A stretch of DNA of 64,000 nt from Bosea sp. AS-1 (GCF_002220095.1 NZ_CP022372.1:1398501-1462500); one strand, 5' to 3'. Shown: positions 19,599 to 28,688, counted from the stretch's first letter. Notes: generated from the letters alone by a model not told the origin. Translations and numbers: made by a program.

Positions 19599-19967
19599 AT
19601 GCCGCAAGTCAATGTCACGATCGCCGGCAAGGCCTATCGCATGGCATGCGGGGAGGGCGAGGAAGCCCATCTGGAGGAGCTCGCACGCCTCTATGACGAG
19701 AAGATCAGCGAGATGCGGCAGGCTTTCGGCGAGATCGGCGACATGCGCCTGCACGTCATGGCGGCGCTGATGGTGGCGGACGAGGTCTCGGAGCTGAAGC
19801 AGCGCCTCGCTCGGCTGGAGAACGACCTGGCGGCGACGCAGGGCGATGCCGGAGCGGCCGACCAGCGGCTCAGCGAGGTCGAGGATCGGGCTGCGGAAGC
19901 GCTCGTCGCGGCGGCCGAACGGATCGAGGGCGTGGCGCGGAGCCTGATCCCGGCGCCGGTAGGGTGA
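19599..19967 (+). CDS. zapA: cell division protein ZapA
   Basis: 122 residues. The N-terminal globular ZapA domain ([32 protein letters not shown]) is followed by a long coiled coil. ZapA bundles FtsZ filaments at mid-cell. GGAG lies upstream of the ATG (AGGAGAGGCA). In many proteobacteria 6S RNA and ygfA come next. Here they are missing, and pal lies convergently 85 bases away (see findings on the inversion). Confidence 0.9.
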   Translation: MPQVNVTIAGKAYRMACGEGEEAHLEELARLYDEKISEMRQAFGEIGDMRLHVMAALMVADEVSELKQRLARLENDLAATQGDAGAADQRLSEVEDRAAEALVAAAERIEGVARSLIPAPVG

Positions 19968-19995
19968 AGCAAAGGCGTCCTGCCATCCGCTCATG

Positions 19996-20026
19996 AAAAA
20001 AGCCCCGGACGCTGGCGTCCGGGGCT
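19996..20026 (-). terminator. terminator after pal (possibly both directions)
   Basis: The perfect stem AGCCCCGGACG/CGTCCGGGGCT (20001-20011/20016-20026) has six A on its left, giving a T-run for pal on the minus strand. The right side has only ATTTTC, so it is weaker for zapA. Confidence 0.85.
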
Positions 20027-20052
20027 TCGCATTTTCAGGCTTTCGCAGCCGA

Positions 20053-20568
20053 TCAGGAGTTGCCGCCGGCACCGTCCAGCACCGTCACGGCGCGACGGTT
20101 CTGCGACCAGCAGGAGATATCGTTGCAGACCGCCACGGGGCGCTCCTTGCCGTAGGAAATGGTGCGGATGCGGTTGGACTGGATGCCGCGCGAGGCGAGG
20201 TAGTCGCGCACCGTCTGGGCGCGGCGGGCGCCGAGCGAATAGTTGTACTCGCGGGTGCCGCGCTCATCGGCGTGGCCCTCGACGACGAAGGTGTAGCGCG
20301 GATAGCGCTGCAGCCACTGGGCCTGCTTGTCGAGGGTCGCGGTGGCGGTCGAGGTGAGATCGGTGGAGTCGGTCTCGAAGAAGACGCGGTCGCCGACATT
20401 GACGACGAAGTCCTGCGCGCTGCCCGGGGTGGCCGCGCCACCGGCGCCGAAGCCCGAACCATTGGCATCCGCATTCTGGTTGTTGGCGCAGGCGCCCAGC
20501 GCGAGCGTCGCGGCGATGGCGGCGGCGAAGCGGACGGTGCGGCCGCCGGCGAAGAGGGTGGTCAACAT
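20053..20568 (-). CDS. pal: peptidoglycan-associated lipoprotein Pal
   Basis: 171-residue outer-membrane lipoprotein. Lipobox LGAC places the lipidated cysteine at residue 27. The C-terminal OmpA domain has VEGHADERGTREYNYSLGAR and RTISYGKERPVA. Pal tethers the outer membrane to peptidoglycan and works with TolB and TolQRA in constriction. It is separated from tolB by a 2-kb opposite-strand cassette, so it must have its own promoter in 20569-20880. Confidence 0.95.
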   Translation of the reverse strand: MLTTLFAGGRTVRFAAAIAATLALGACANNQNADANGSGFGAGGAATPGSAQDFVVNVGDRVFFETDSTDLTSTATATLDKQAQWLQRYPRYTFVVEGHADERGTREYNYSLGARRAQTVRDYLASRGIQSNRIRTISYGKERPVAVCNDISCWSQNRRAVTVLDGAGGNS

Positions 20569-20820
20569 GGCTGGACTCCGGGCGATCTGATCTGGGTCTG
20601 GTTTTCTCGGCGCCTGCTTCAGGGAGGGCCTTGCACTTGTCCCATCAATGAAGCGTCAACCTAAACGAGACCTTGCCAGAACAAGGCGAAGTGGCGGCAT
20701 TGCGGCGTATGGTTAACCAAATGTGGCGAAGGACCGTTTGCGGCCTTGGCTGTGGCTCAGGGGGCACAGTGACGGCGGTCGGCGATGACCGCGTCCGGAA
20801 TGAGGGCTGCCAGATTCCGG
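20569..20820. promoter_or_regulatory. upstream region of pal
   Basis: About 250 gene-free bases between the divergent pal and arsR genes. A perfect 10-bp palindrome TGGTTAACCA lies at 20710-20719, and a TAAAC/GTTTA-rich stretch near 20655-20670. These are candidate elements of the pal promoter; no protein can be assigned. Confidence 0.4.
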
Positions 20821-20849
20821 TTGACCGATACATAGCTCTTTGGTTATGG
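20821..20849 (+). promoter_or_regulatory. arsR promoter (-35 TTGACC, -10 TTATGG)
   Basis: TTGACC (20821-20826) and TTATGG (20844-20849) are separated by 17 bases. The predicted start near 20856 leaves a leader of only about 27 bases. The -10 lies inside the first copy of a tandem repeat, consistent with repression. Confidence 0.55.
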
Positions 20850-20876
20850 ATTAACTCATAGCTGCTTGGTTATGGG
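20831..20876 (+). promoter_or_regulatory. tandem operator upstream of arsR
   Basis: Two 20-base direct repeats with a 26-base period (20831-20850 and 20857-20876), CATAGCTCTTTGGTTATGG and CATAGCTGCTTGGTTATGG, with 3 mismatches in 20. Each copy is also an imperfect dyad, CATAGCT-N4-GGTTATG. Overlap with the -10 and start site fits autorepression by the ArsR protein encoded 7 bases downstream. Confidence 0.6.
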
Positions 20877-20882
20877 TTTTAG

Positions 20883-21206
20883 ATGCCGGATGCGCCCGAC
20901 CTGCTCTTCAAGACACTCGCCGATCCCACCCGGCGCGGCATTTTCGAACGCCTGTGCCGCGAGGGGGAGCAGACCGTCGCGGTGCTGACGGCACAGGCCG
21001 GTGTCTCGCAGCCCGCGGTCTCAAAGCACCTCGCCGTGCTGAAACAGGCGGGGCTGGTGCGGGACCGTCATGAGGGGCGGCAGACGCATTACAGCGCGCA
21101 GCTCGGCGCGCTTTCCTCCTTGACCGATTGGACGAACCGGATGGCCGGGTATTGGGAGAGCCGGTTCGACGATCTCGAAGATTTGCTGAAGAGGATGGAC
21201 CAATGA
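20883..21206 (+). CDS. ArsR-family transcriptional repressor
   Basis: 107-residue winged-helix regulator: FKTLADPTRRGIFERLCREG, then AQAGVSQPAVSKHLAVLKQA (recognition helix) and LVRDRHEGRQTHYSAQ (wing). No CxC metal site is visible, so it belongs to the metal-free branch usually paired with SRPBCC proteins. It overlaps the SRPBCC gene by 4 bases (ATGA). No clear ribosome site precedes the ATG because the operator repeat abuts it. Confidence 0.88.
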   Translation: MPDAPDLLFKTLADPTRRGIFERLCREGEQTVAVLTAQAGVSQPAVSKHLAVLKQAGLVRDRHEGRQTHYSAQLGALSSLTDWTNRMAGYWESRFDDLEDLLKRMDQ

Positions 21207-21622
21207 CCGAAACGCGCTCCGTCGTCGTCGAGCGGGAGATGCCCCATCCACCCGAGAAGATCTGGCGTGCGCTGACGCAGCCGCACCTGATCGCGGAATG
21301 GCTGATGAAGAACGATTTCTCGCCGATCGTCGGGCACCGCTTCAATCTGAGCGGCGATTGGGGCGGCGTGCTGGATTGCGAGGTTCTCGCGGTCGAGCCG
21401 AACCGATCGCTGTCCTATACTTGGAACTTCGCCCATGACGACGCGGCCTACGCTCTTCAGAGCGTGGTGACCTTCACGCTCACCCCTTCGTCGAAAGGTA
21501 CGCTCCTGCGCATGGAGCAGGCGGGCTTCCGGCCGGAGCAGAAGCAGGCCTTCGGCGGGGCCAAGGCCGGCTGGCAACAGTTCTTCGCGAAGCTGGAAGA
21601 AGTCGTGGCGCGCAGCGGCTGA
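21203..21622 (+). CDS. SRPBCC (AHSA1-like) domain protein
   Basis: 139 residues of the START/AHSA1 type: MPHPPEKIWRALTQPHLIAE at the N-terminus, a central sheet (SYTWNF, VVTFTLTPS), and the C-terminal helix GGAKAGWQQFFAKLEEVV. Such proteins form a hydrophobic pocket for small ligands and commonly follow an ArsR repressor. The start is coupled to arsR by ATGA. The ligand is unknown. Confidence 0.85.
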   Translation: MTETRSVVVEREMPHPPEKIWRALTQPHLIAEWLMKNDFSPIVGHRFNLSGDWGGVLDCEVLAVEPNRSLSYTWNFAHDDAAYALQSVVTFTLTPSSKGTLLRMEQAGFRPEQKQAFGGAKAGWQQFFAKLEEVVARSG

Positions 21623-21663
21623 AACCTGCTGCTTCGCTTCAACACGTTTGAAAAGGGGATTCC

Positions 21664-21894
21664 ATGGCTTGGAGCGCTTGGATCAGGCAGGGCCATCGCT
21701 GGCTGTCGATCATCTTCACAGTCACCGTCGTCGCGAATTTCGCCGCCATGGCGCGCGGGGAGCCGCCGGCATGGATCGTTTATTCGCCGCTGCTTCCGCT
21801 ATTCCTGCTGTTGTTCAGCGGGCTCTACATGTTCATCCTGCCTTATGTGGGCAGGCGGCGGGCCGAGGGAGACGCCAAGAACCTCCGGCGGTAA
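21664..21894 (+). CDS. small two-helix membrane protein
   Basis: 76 residues with two membrane helices (WLSIIFTVTVVANFAAM and LLPLFLLLFSGLYMFILPYV) and a basic tail. It lies 41 bases after the SRPBCC gene, so it is probably the third gene of the ArsR operon. It resembles small membrane proteins seen with ArsR-SRPBCC pairs. The role is unknown. Confidence 0.7.
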   Translation: MAWSAWIRQGHRWLSIIFTVTVVANFAAMARGEPPAWIVYSPLLPLFLLLFSGLYMFILPYVGRRRAEGDAKNLRR

Positions 21895-22042
21895 GCGGCT
21901 TAAGGTTGCGGGGCGCAAGAAACGCGCAAGAGGGATACGCAATTGCAGCGCATCTTTCGTCGCCTCCGGCTTATCGTGGTGGCCTTGTCCGGCGGCCCGG
22001 AGCTTGCTTCGGTTCGCTGTCCTGCCCTGACTGGAGACCGCG

Positions 22043-22843
22043 ATGGCCCATTCCCTCAAGCCTGGTGTTTCGAGCGCGGTGCCTGCGCGCGGCCCCAATC
22101 AGCCGGATCTCGATTCGGAGGTGGTGTGGGAGGCCCGCCGCGATCTCGCCGCGACCTTCCGGATGGCGGCGCGCTACGGCTTCGAGGAGGGCATCTGCAA
22201 TCATTTCTCGGCGTTGGTGCCAGGCTATGACGACCTGTTCATCGTCAATCCCTATGGCTGGGCCTTCCGGGAGCTGACGGCCTCCAGGCTGCTGATCTGC
22301 GATTTCCACGGGCAGGTCGTCTCCGGCGAAGGCCAGCCGGAAGCCACCGCCTTCTACATTCATGCCCGAATCCACAAGAACGTCCCGCGCGCGAAAGTCG
22401 CCTTCCACACCCATATGCCCTACGCCACGGCGCTCTCGATGACCGAAGGCGAACCGTTGATCTTCGCGGGGCAGACGGCGCTGAAGTTCTACGGACGTAC
22501 GGCGGTCGATCATGACTATAACGGCCTCGCCCTGGACGAGCGTGAGGGCGACCGCATCGCCGCTGCGGTCGGCGAGGCCGATATCGTCTTCATGAAGCAT
22601 CACGGGGTGATGGTGCTCGGGCCGACGATCGCCGAGGCCTGGGACGATCTCTACTATCTCGAGCGTGCCTGCGAGGTGCAGGCGCTCGCGCTCTCGACGG
22701 GGCGCCAGGTCCTGCCGGTCAAGCCGGAGATCGCGGAAGCGGCCTATCGGCAGATGCGCGAGGGCGATGCGGAATCGGCGCGGCTGCACCTGGCCTCGAT
22801 CCGCCGGCAGCTCGACGCGGAGGAGCCGGCCTATCGCGACTGA
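22043..22843 (+). CDS. class II aldolase/adducin family protein
   Basis: 266 residues. Zinc ligands are in AFHTHMPYA and KHHGVMVLG, with the conserved NHFSALVPG and PYGWAFRELTASRLL segments near the N-terminus. The family includes fuculose- and rhamnulose-phosphate aldolases and decarboxylases, but many members are uncharacterised. The gene is 148 bases downstream of the small membrane protein and may have its own promoter. It is the last gene of the cassette between pal and tolB. Confidence 0.85.
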   Translation: MAHSLKPGVSSAVPARGPNQPDLDSEVVWEARRDLAATFRMAARYGFEEGICNHFSALVPGYDDLFIVNPYGWAFRELTASRLLICDFHGQVVSGEGQPEATAFYIHARIHKNVPRAKVAFHTHMPYATALSMTEGEPLIFAGQTALKFYGRTAVDHDYNGLALDEREGDRIAAAVGEADIVFMKHHGVMVLGPTIAEAWDDLYYLERACEVQALALSTGRQVLPVKPEIAEAAYRQMREGDAESARLHLASIRRQLDAEEPAYRD

Positions 22844-22862
22844 GCGGTCGCCTCCGCACATG

Positions 22863-22890
22863 GAAAAACCGCCCGACATCTATCGGGCGG
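22863..22890 (-). terminator. terminator after tolB
   Basis: The stem CCGCCCGA/TCGGGCGG (22869-22876/22883-22890) with five A on the left reads as a T-run on the minus strand. It ends the tolQRAB transcript before the inserted cassette and so isolates pal. Confidence 0.85.
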
Positions 22891-22923
22891 CTTCTCAAAT
22901 CAGGCGATCCAGCTGGGCCCGCG

Positions 22924-24267
22924 TCAGCGCGCGCCGCTGAGCAGCGGCGACCAGGTCGGGTCGGAGGCATAGGCCGGGGTCGGCACGGGCACTTCGACGC
23001 GGCCGGTGATGTCGACCATGTAGAGCTTGCCGCCGGTCTCGCCGCCCGGGTCGCGGAAGAACATCAGGTACTGGCCGTTGGGCGCCCAGTTCGGGGCCTC
23101 GTTGTGGAAGCCCTCGGTCAGGATGCGCTCGCCCGAGCCGTCGGGGCGCATCACGCCGATGGCGAAGCCGCCGCTGCCCTGGCGCGTGAAGGCGATGAGG
23201 TCGCCACGCGGCGACCAGGAAGGCTGCGAGTAGCGGCCCTGGCCGAAGGAGATACGCTGGGCCTCGCCGCCGCCGGCGCCCATCACATAGAGCTGCTGCT
23301 GGCCGCCGCGGTCGCTTTCGAAGACGATCTTCGAACCGTCGGGCGAATAGGAGGGCGAGGTATCGATCGCCGCCGTCGAGGTCAGCCGCGTCGTCGAGCG
23401 CGAAGCGATGTCGATGGCATAGAGATTGGCGTTGCCGCCCTGCTGGAGCGACAGCACGATGCGCTGGCCGTTCGGCGCGAATCGCGGGCTCGAGGTCATG
23501 TCGGGGAAGTTGCCGACGATCTGGCGCTGGCCGGTCTCGATGTTGAGCACCTGCACGCGCGGCTGCTCGCCATGGCGCTGGGTCATGAAGGTCACGTCCT
23601 GCCCCACCGGCGAATAGCGCGGCGTCACCACCGAGACCTCCCCATTGGTCAGGTAGCGCACATTGGCGCCGTCCTGATCCATGATGGCGAGACGCTTGCG
23701 CCGGTTCTCCTTGGTGCCGGATTCGTCGACGAAGACGACGCGGGTGTCGAAGAAGCCGCCGAGACCGGTGATCTTGGAGAAGATCGCATCCGAGATGATG
23801 TGGCCGACGCGACGGCTGTTGCTCGGGTCGGTGAAATACTGCTGGCCGTCGGTCTGGGTACCGGTGGCGACGTCCCAGAGGCGGAACTCGGCGCGGATGC
23901 GGCCGGCCTCGCGCGCGACGCGACCCGTCACCAGCGCCTGCACCCCGGCAGCCTGCCAGGCCTGGAATTGCGGCGCGGCGTCGAAGGGCGGATTCTTCTC
24001 CGGGAAGCGGCCCTTGTCGATCGGCAGGAAATAGCCGCAGCGCTTCAGGTTGTTGGTGATGACGCCGGAGACCAGCACGCCGCCGTCGCCGGCGAAGTCG
24101 GCGATCGCGATCGGCATCGGCTGGAAGGACCCGCCGCGCAGGTCGATGACGAGTTCGGCGCGCGCCGCCGCGGGCACGAGCAGGCTGGCGCCGGCCATGG
24201 CGAGAAGGCCTCGGCGTGTCGGGGCCGCGGAAAGGAAGGGGAGGGGCTTGCGGTCGATCAGGGTCAC
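22924..24267 (-). CDS. tolB: Tol-Pal system beta-propeller protein TolB
   Basis: 447 residues. The N-terminal TolB domain ([20 protein letters not shown]) is followed by WD-like propeller repeats ([51 protein letters not shown]). It is periplasmic and binds Pal. The signal peptide carries a twin-arginine motif ([20 protein letters not shown]), suggesting Tat rather than Sec export. The start overlaps the tolA stop by 4 bases. Confidence 0.95.
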   Translation of the reverse strand: MTLIDRKPLPFLSAAPTRRGLLAMAGASLLVPAAARAELVIDLRGGSFQPMPIAIADFAGDGGVLVSGVITNNLKRCGYFLPIDKGRFPEKNPPFDAAPQFQAWQAAGVQALVTGRVAREAGRIRAEFRLWDVATGTQTDGQQYFTDPSNSRRVGHIISDAIFSKITGLGGFFDTRVVFVDESGTKENRRKRLAIMDQDGANVRYLTNGEVSVVTPRYSPVGQDVTFMTQRHGEQPRVQVLNIETGQRQIVGNFPDMTSSPRFAPNGQRIVLSLQQGGNANLYAIDIASRSTTRLTSTAAIDTSPSYSPDGSKIVFESDRGGQQQLYVMGAGGGEAQRISFGQGRYSQPSWSPRGDLIAFTRQGSGGFAIGVMRPDGSGERILTEGFHNEAPNWAPNGQYLMFFRDPGGETGGKLYMVDITGRVEVPVPTPAYASDPTWSPLLSGAR

Positions 24268-25493
24268 AGTACGTCCCTTGCGTCGAAATTGACGACGACA
24301 TCACGCCAGTCGTCATAGTAGGCGGCGAATTGAGCCGGGATGCGCAACGGCGCGCAGCGGCGGGTCGCAGTCAGCGCCGAATCGGCGGCGACGCGGAAAA
24401 GCGGATCGGCTGAGGAGTTGATCACGCCGGGCTGACCGGCGAGCGAGCCGTCCGTGTTGAGCTTCATGCGCACCGACGGCACGATATTGCCGCCGCCATG
24501 CGCGTTGGCGAGCGCGATGGGCACGTTCCAGCATTTCAGCAGCTGATCCTGGATGATGCCGATGAGCTGGGCGCGCAGCGAGGGACTGAGCTTCTGCGAG
24601 GAGCCGGTCCGGGTGCCGAGCGAGGCGGTGCGGTTGATCTGCGGCGCCGAGGCGCCGGTCGACTGCGCTTTTTCCTTCGACTGCAGCAGCCGCTCGATGT
24701 CGCTGGGATTGAAGTTCTTGGCGAGCTGGGCTTCCTTCTTCGCCTTGGCCTCGGCCTCCTGCTTGGCCTTGGCCTCGGCGGCGATCTTCGCCTTCTGCTC
24801 GGCTTCGGCCTTGGCCTTCGCGATGGCCTCGGCCTTTTCCTTGGCGGCCTTCTCGGCCTCCGCCTTGGCGAGCGCCTCGGCCTTCGCTTTCGCTTCTGCC
24901 GCCTTCTTCGCCTGCGCTTCGGCCTCGGCCTTCGCCTTGGCGGCGGCCTTGGCCTCTTCCTCGGCCTGCTTCGCCTTGGAGGCGAGCTCGGCCTCCTCGG
25001 CCAGCTTGGCGAGTTCTTCGCGCTTCTGCTCGGCCTCGCGCGCGGCAGCAGCCTCGTTCTTCTGCGGCGGCTGTTTTGCGGGTTCCGGCGGCTTAACCTC
25101 GGGCTTGGGCTGCTCGACCGGGCGGGCCGGCGGCATCGGCGCCGAGGCGTCGGCCTCGGCCGTCTTCAGCTCGGGTGGGCGCGAGGGCGGAGCCGGGTTG
25201 TCGGCCTTGGCCTCGCCGGCTTCCTTGTTCTCGACCGTGTCGGACTGGCGCTCGGCGCGCGGGGTCGGCTTCTCCTGAACCTTTTCCGCGTTGCGCTCGC
25301 CACGCGTGACCTGGTTCAGCGCATTCGGGTCGACGAGCTCGACGGCAATCGCTTCCTGATGCTCCGGCAGCGGCGACGGTGACGAGAACGCAATCAGCCC
25401 GACGACAAGCGCCGTCACATGGCCGAGCGCCGACACCAGCATGCCAGGTTCGGAGGTCGAAAGCTTCACGCCCTTACGTACCCTTACTTCCAC
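24264..25493 (-). CDS. tolA: Tol-Pal system protein TolA
   Basis: 409 residues. An N-terminal membrane helix ([16 protein letters not shown]) is followed by a Pro/Glu-rich linker and then a long Lys/Ala/Glu helix (about 150-275) made of repeated KAKAEA-type units. The C-terminal domain ([34 protein letters not shown]) contacts TolB/Pal. TolA spans the periplasm and transmits the force from TolQR. The start is GTG 25493 with GAGGA close by; a GTG 8 codons later is possible. It lies 5 bases after tolR. Confidence 0.93.
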   Translation of the reverse strand: MEVRVRKGVKLSTSEPGMLVSALGHVTALVVGLIAFSSPSPLPEHQEAIAVELVDPNALNQVTRGERNAEKVQEKPTPRAERQSDTVENKEAGEAKADNPAPPSRPPELKTAEADASAPMPPARPVEQPKPEVKPPEPAKQPPQKNEAAAAREAEQKREELAKLAEEAELASKAKQAEEEAKAAAKAKAEAEAQAKKAAEAKAKAEALAKAEAEKAAKEKAEAIAKAKAEAEQKAKIAAEAKAKQEAEAKAKKEAQLAKNFNPSDIERLLQSKEKAQSTGASAPQINRTASLGTRTGSSQKLSPSLRAQLIGIIQDQLLKCWNVPIALANAHGGGNIVPSVRMKLNTDGSLAGQPGVINSSADPLFRVAADSALTATRRCAPLRIPAQFAAYYDDWRDVVVNFDARDVL

Positions 25494-25498
25494 CGTCC

Positions 25499-25948
25499 TC
25501 AGCGGGCGGCCGGTTCCGTCACCAGCGCGACCCGCTTGAAGCCGGCGGCGGTGATGGTCGACATGACCGATGCGACGCGGCCGTAATCGACCAGCTTGTC
25601 GGCGCGCACATAGATGCGCTCATCGAAACCCTGCTTGGCGAGGCTCTGCAGCTTGGTGACGATGTCTGGCTCGAGCGTCGGCTCGTCCTGAAGGAAGATC
25701 TGGCCCTTGCCATCGATGGCGATCGTGACCGGCTTCTGGTCGACATTGATCGGCTTCGCTCCGGTCTGCGGCAGATCGAGCGGCACGCCGGTCGCGATCA
25801 GCGGGGCGGCGACCATGAAGATGATGAGCAACACCAACATGACGTCGATGAACGGCGTCATATTGATCTCGGCGATGGCGCGGTGACGGCGCGCGCGCCG
25901 GCCCCGGCGGCCTCCGCCCTGCGCCCCTGCGGTTGCGGACATTCCCAT
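25499..25948 (-). CDS. tolR: Tol-Pal system protein TolR
   Basis: 149 residues. A basic N-terminus rich in Arg/Gly is followed by the ExbD/TolR membrane helix MTPFIDVMLVLLIIFMVAAP with the essential aspartate, then the periplasmic domain ending RVALVTEPAAR. With TolQ it forms the proton channel that energises TolA. It sits between tolQ (11 bases) and tolA (5 bases). Confidence 0.95.
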   Translation of the reverse strand: MGMSATAGAQGGGRRGRRARRHRAIAEINMTPFIDVMLVLLIIFMVAAPLIATGVPLDLPQTGAKPINVDQKPVTIAIDGKGQIFLQDEPTLEPDIVTKLQSLAKQGFDERIYVRADKLVDYGRVASVMSTITAAGFKRVALVTEPAAR

Positions 25949-25959
25949 CGCTTACGCCC

Positions 25960-26670
<711 letters not shown>

Positions 26671-27018
26671 CCTGTCATCCTTCCAACCCAGGCGGTGCGA
26701 TCGGCTGTCCGGTCCAGAGCCCGGGCTCCGATCCAAACCCCGCCGCTCGCGTCGCGGGAGACCCACGCCGCCGCCCGTTTCGCGATCCGGGGAAATGCCG
26801 TATCCCGTCTTTCGCGCGTGAATCCGGCGAAAGATGGGCCGAAACGGGGTTTCCCACGGAACACATGCTCCGGGTCGAGTTAAGACCCCAGCAAGGTTAA
26901 TGTCGGGTATACGGGAAGGCCGACGGGCGGCCGGATCGCGCCGAGGGCAACAGAAAGCCCGCCCCGGTTGGCCGGGGCGGGCTCGTTTCGCGCGTTGATT
27001 GTGGGGTTTTGCCGGGCC
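26671..27018 (-). promoter_or_regulatory. intergenic region upstream of tolQ
   Basis: 348 bases without a gene. It holds the terminator of the DUF2852 gene at 26956-26983. It must also hold the tolQRAB promoter, probably in the stretch 26780-26900 where GGTTAATG and GTTAAG sites lie. No small ORF is convincing. Confidence 0.5.
26951..26983 (-). terminator. terminator after the DUF2852 gene
   Basis: The perfect 12-bp stem AGCCCGCCCCGG/CCGGGGCGGGCT (26956-26967/26972-26983) has a short T-rich tail on the minus strand, 36 bases past the stop. Confidence 0.7.
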
Positions 27019-27477
27019 TCAGGCCGCGTCGGGCTGGGCCGGGGGATTGGCAGGCGGGTTGTTGCGGCGCTCCGCCATGAACTGATCGAACTCAGCCTTG
27101 TCGCGGGCCATGCGCAGACGGCCCAGGAAGTCGTGGAACTCGCGCTGCTCGTCCTCGAGCCGGCGCAGCGTCTCGCTGCGGTACTCGTCGAAGGCGCGGT
27201 TACCACTCGAAGGCTCGCGGCCCCAGCCACCGAAGCCACCGCCGAAACCGCGGCCGTCGCGGCCAGCCATGCGCTCGCGTATGCGGTCCATCTTGTCCTG
27301 CAGACGGCTCATCCGATGCTCGTAGCGGTCCCTCGCGTATCCACAACCCATGCGTCCACTCCAGAAAAGAAAGGCCAGGGTCGCCAGACCCAGCGGCCAG
27401 AACACGATGAAGCCGAGAACCGCGAAGGCGATCCAGGCTCCCTTCCCATATTCGTCCAGCTTCTCGACGATCGGCAT
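27019..27477 (-). CDS. DUF2852 membrane protein
   Basis: 152 residues. Two closely spaced N-terminal membrane segments (GKGAWIAFAVLGFIVFWPLG, LATLAFLFWSG) are followed by a charged coiled-coil region and a Gly-rich patch (GRGFGGGFGGWGRE), then FDEYRSETLRRLEDEQREFH, the DUF2852 core. The ATG at 27477 has GTGAGGGAGCA upstream. A perfect dyad lies 27-45 bases before the start. The TetR gene lies 94 bases upstream on the same strand. The function is unknown. Confidence 0.85.
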   Translation of the reverse strand: MPIVEKLDEYGKGAWIAFAVLGFIVFWPLGLATLAFLFWSGRMGCGYARDRYEHRMSRLQDKMDRIRERMAGRDGRGFGGGFGGWGREPSSGNRAFDEYRSETLRRLEDEQREFHDFLGRLRMARDKAEFDQFMAERRNNPPANPPAQPDAA

Positions 27478-27503
27478 TGCTCCCTCACCATGACAAGGCG
27501 TGA

Positions 27504-27522
27504 ATGTAAATCACATTTACAT
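27504..27522. promoter_or_regulatory. 19-bp perfect dyad before the DUF2852 gene
   Basis: ATGTAAAT-CAC-ATTTACAT is a perfect 8-3-8 inverted repeat in an A/T-rich island between the TetR stop and the DUF2852 start. It has no T-run, so it looks like an operator. The adjacent TetR protein is one candidate ligand. Confidence 0.6.
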
Positions 27523-27571
27523 AGATGCGCGCGACGCTCCGACTTGTCAAGAATGCCTCTTTCAAAATTCA

Positions 27572-28231
27572 TCAGGCCGTTGGCGGCGAGGCGGTTTCCG
27601 GGCCGATGCCGAGGCCCTGGAGATAGATCAGCATGCCGGCTTCGAGCAGCTCGGCGGCCGACATCGGCAAGGGCCGGCGCCCGCCATCGGCTCGGCCGAA
27701 CAGCGCGGCAATGCCGTGCGACATCGCCCAGATATGCAGCGCCATCATCAGAGCGGGCGGGCGCTTGTTCTGCGGCAGCCTCGCGATCAGCGCTTCCGCG
27801 GCCTGGCGCAGATTGGCAAAGGCGCGGTCGGCGGCGGCGCGCAATTCGGGGCTGGCATCGAGCGGGACGCCTGCCTCGAACATGGCGGAGTAATAGGCCG
27901 GCTCGTCATGGGCGAAGGCGAGATAGGCGCGGCCGAGCCGGTGGAAGGCCGTCTCCGGATCGGGGCGACCCTGCTCCCAGGCGCGCGCCAGCGTCGCCTC
28001 GAAGGCCTGGAAACCGCGTGCGGCGACATCGGCCAGCAACTCATCGCGATCACGGAAGTGCCGATAGGGCGCGGCGGGGCTGACGCCGGCCATGCGCGCG
28101 GCTTCGGCGAAGGTGAAGCCGTTCGGTCCCTTCTCGCCGATCAGCCCGAGCGCGGCCTTCACCAGCTCCTCCTTGAGGTTGCCGTGGTGATAGCCGCGGG
28201 GCGTTTCGGGGCGGTCGCGCTTCCAGCTCAT
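27572..28231 (-). CDS. TetR/AcrR regulator with WHG-type C-terminal domain
   Basis: 219 residues. The HTH domain is at the N-terminus (RGYHHGNLKEELVKAALGLI, FTFAEAARMAGVSPAAPYRH), and the ligand domain carries the WHG-like signature HIWAMSHGIAALFGR. A 21-bp dyad overlaps its own start codon, suggesting autoregulation. It likely also controls the DUF2852 gene downstream. The inducer is unknown. Confidence 0.88.
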   Translation of the reverse strand: MSWKRDRPETPRGYHHGNLKEELVKAALGLIGEKGPNGFTFAEAARMAGVSPAAPYRHFRDRDELLADVAARGFQAFEATLARAWEQGRPDPETAFHRLGRAYLAFAHDEPAYYSAMFEAGVPLDASPELRAAADRAFANLRQAAEALIARLPQNKRPPALMMALHIWAMSHGIAALFGRADGGRRPLPMSAAELLEAGMLIYLQGLGIGPETASPPTA

Positions 28232-28249
28232 GTTAAGAGCGCTAACATG
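28229..28249. promoter_or_regulatory. dyad overlapping the TetR start codon
   Basis: CATGTTA-N7-TAACATG, a perfect 7-7-7 inverted repeat whose left arm includes the start codon (28229-28231). This is a typical position for an autoregulatory TetR operator. It is unrelated in sequence to the dyad at 27504. Confidence 0.55.
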
Positions 28250-28283
28250 CGGCGAAGGCTGGCGTCGATGACGATCTTCATGA

Positions 28284-28688
28284 TCAGTCGTCGAGCATCA
28301 GCCGTTTGCGCAACCCGTCCGGAATGCGGCGCGCCCGGCCGCCGTCGACGCAGGCGACCTTGACCGCGGCCGCGATCAGCACCTCGTCGCCACGCAGGAC
28401 GCGCTGCTCGAGATCCATGGTGGCGCCACGCGCCTCGGTGCAGCGAGTTTCGACCGTCAGCAGGTCGTCCATCACGGCCGGACGCAGGAAGTCGATCGTC
28501 ATCTTGCGGACGGCAAAGCCGAGCGCCGTTTCGCCGTCAAAGAGCTCACGCTGCTCGACGCCAAGCGCGCGGATCAGCTCGGTGCGGCCGCGCTCCATGA
28601 AGCGCAGATAGGAGGCGTGATAGACCACGCCGGAGAAGTCGGTGTCTTCATAGTAGACGCGGACGGTGATCTGGTGAGGGCTGCTCAT
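28284..28688 (-). CDS. ybgC: Tol-Pal associated acyl-CoA thioesterase YbgC
   Basis: 134-residue hot-dog-fold thioesterase. The catalytic segment YYEDTDFSGVVYHASYLRFM (about residues 12-31) carries the conserved Asp-17, followed by ERGRTELIRALG. It is cytoplasmic, acts on short-chain acyl-CoA in homologues, and is normally the first gene of the tol-pal cluster. ATG 28688 gives the standard length; the longer frame adds 12 non-conserved residues. Confidence 0.92.
   Translation of the reverse strand: MSSPHQITVRVYYEDTDFSGVVYHASYLRFMERGRTELIRALGVEQRELFDGETALGFAVRKMTIDFLRPAVMDDLLTVETRCTEARGATMDLEQRVLRGDEVLIAAAVKVACVDGGRARRIPDGLRKRLMLDD

Noticed and set aside
20831..20876. Start of a CRISPR array
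   Set aside because: Only two repeat copies with a 6-base gap, and the position matches a promoter operator.
24498..25382. Gly/Leu-rich open frame opposite tolA
   Set aside because: It mirrors the Lys/Ala/Glu repeats of TolA on the other strand and has no independent signal.
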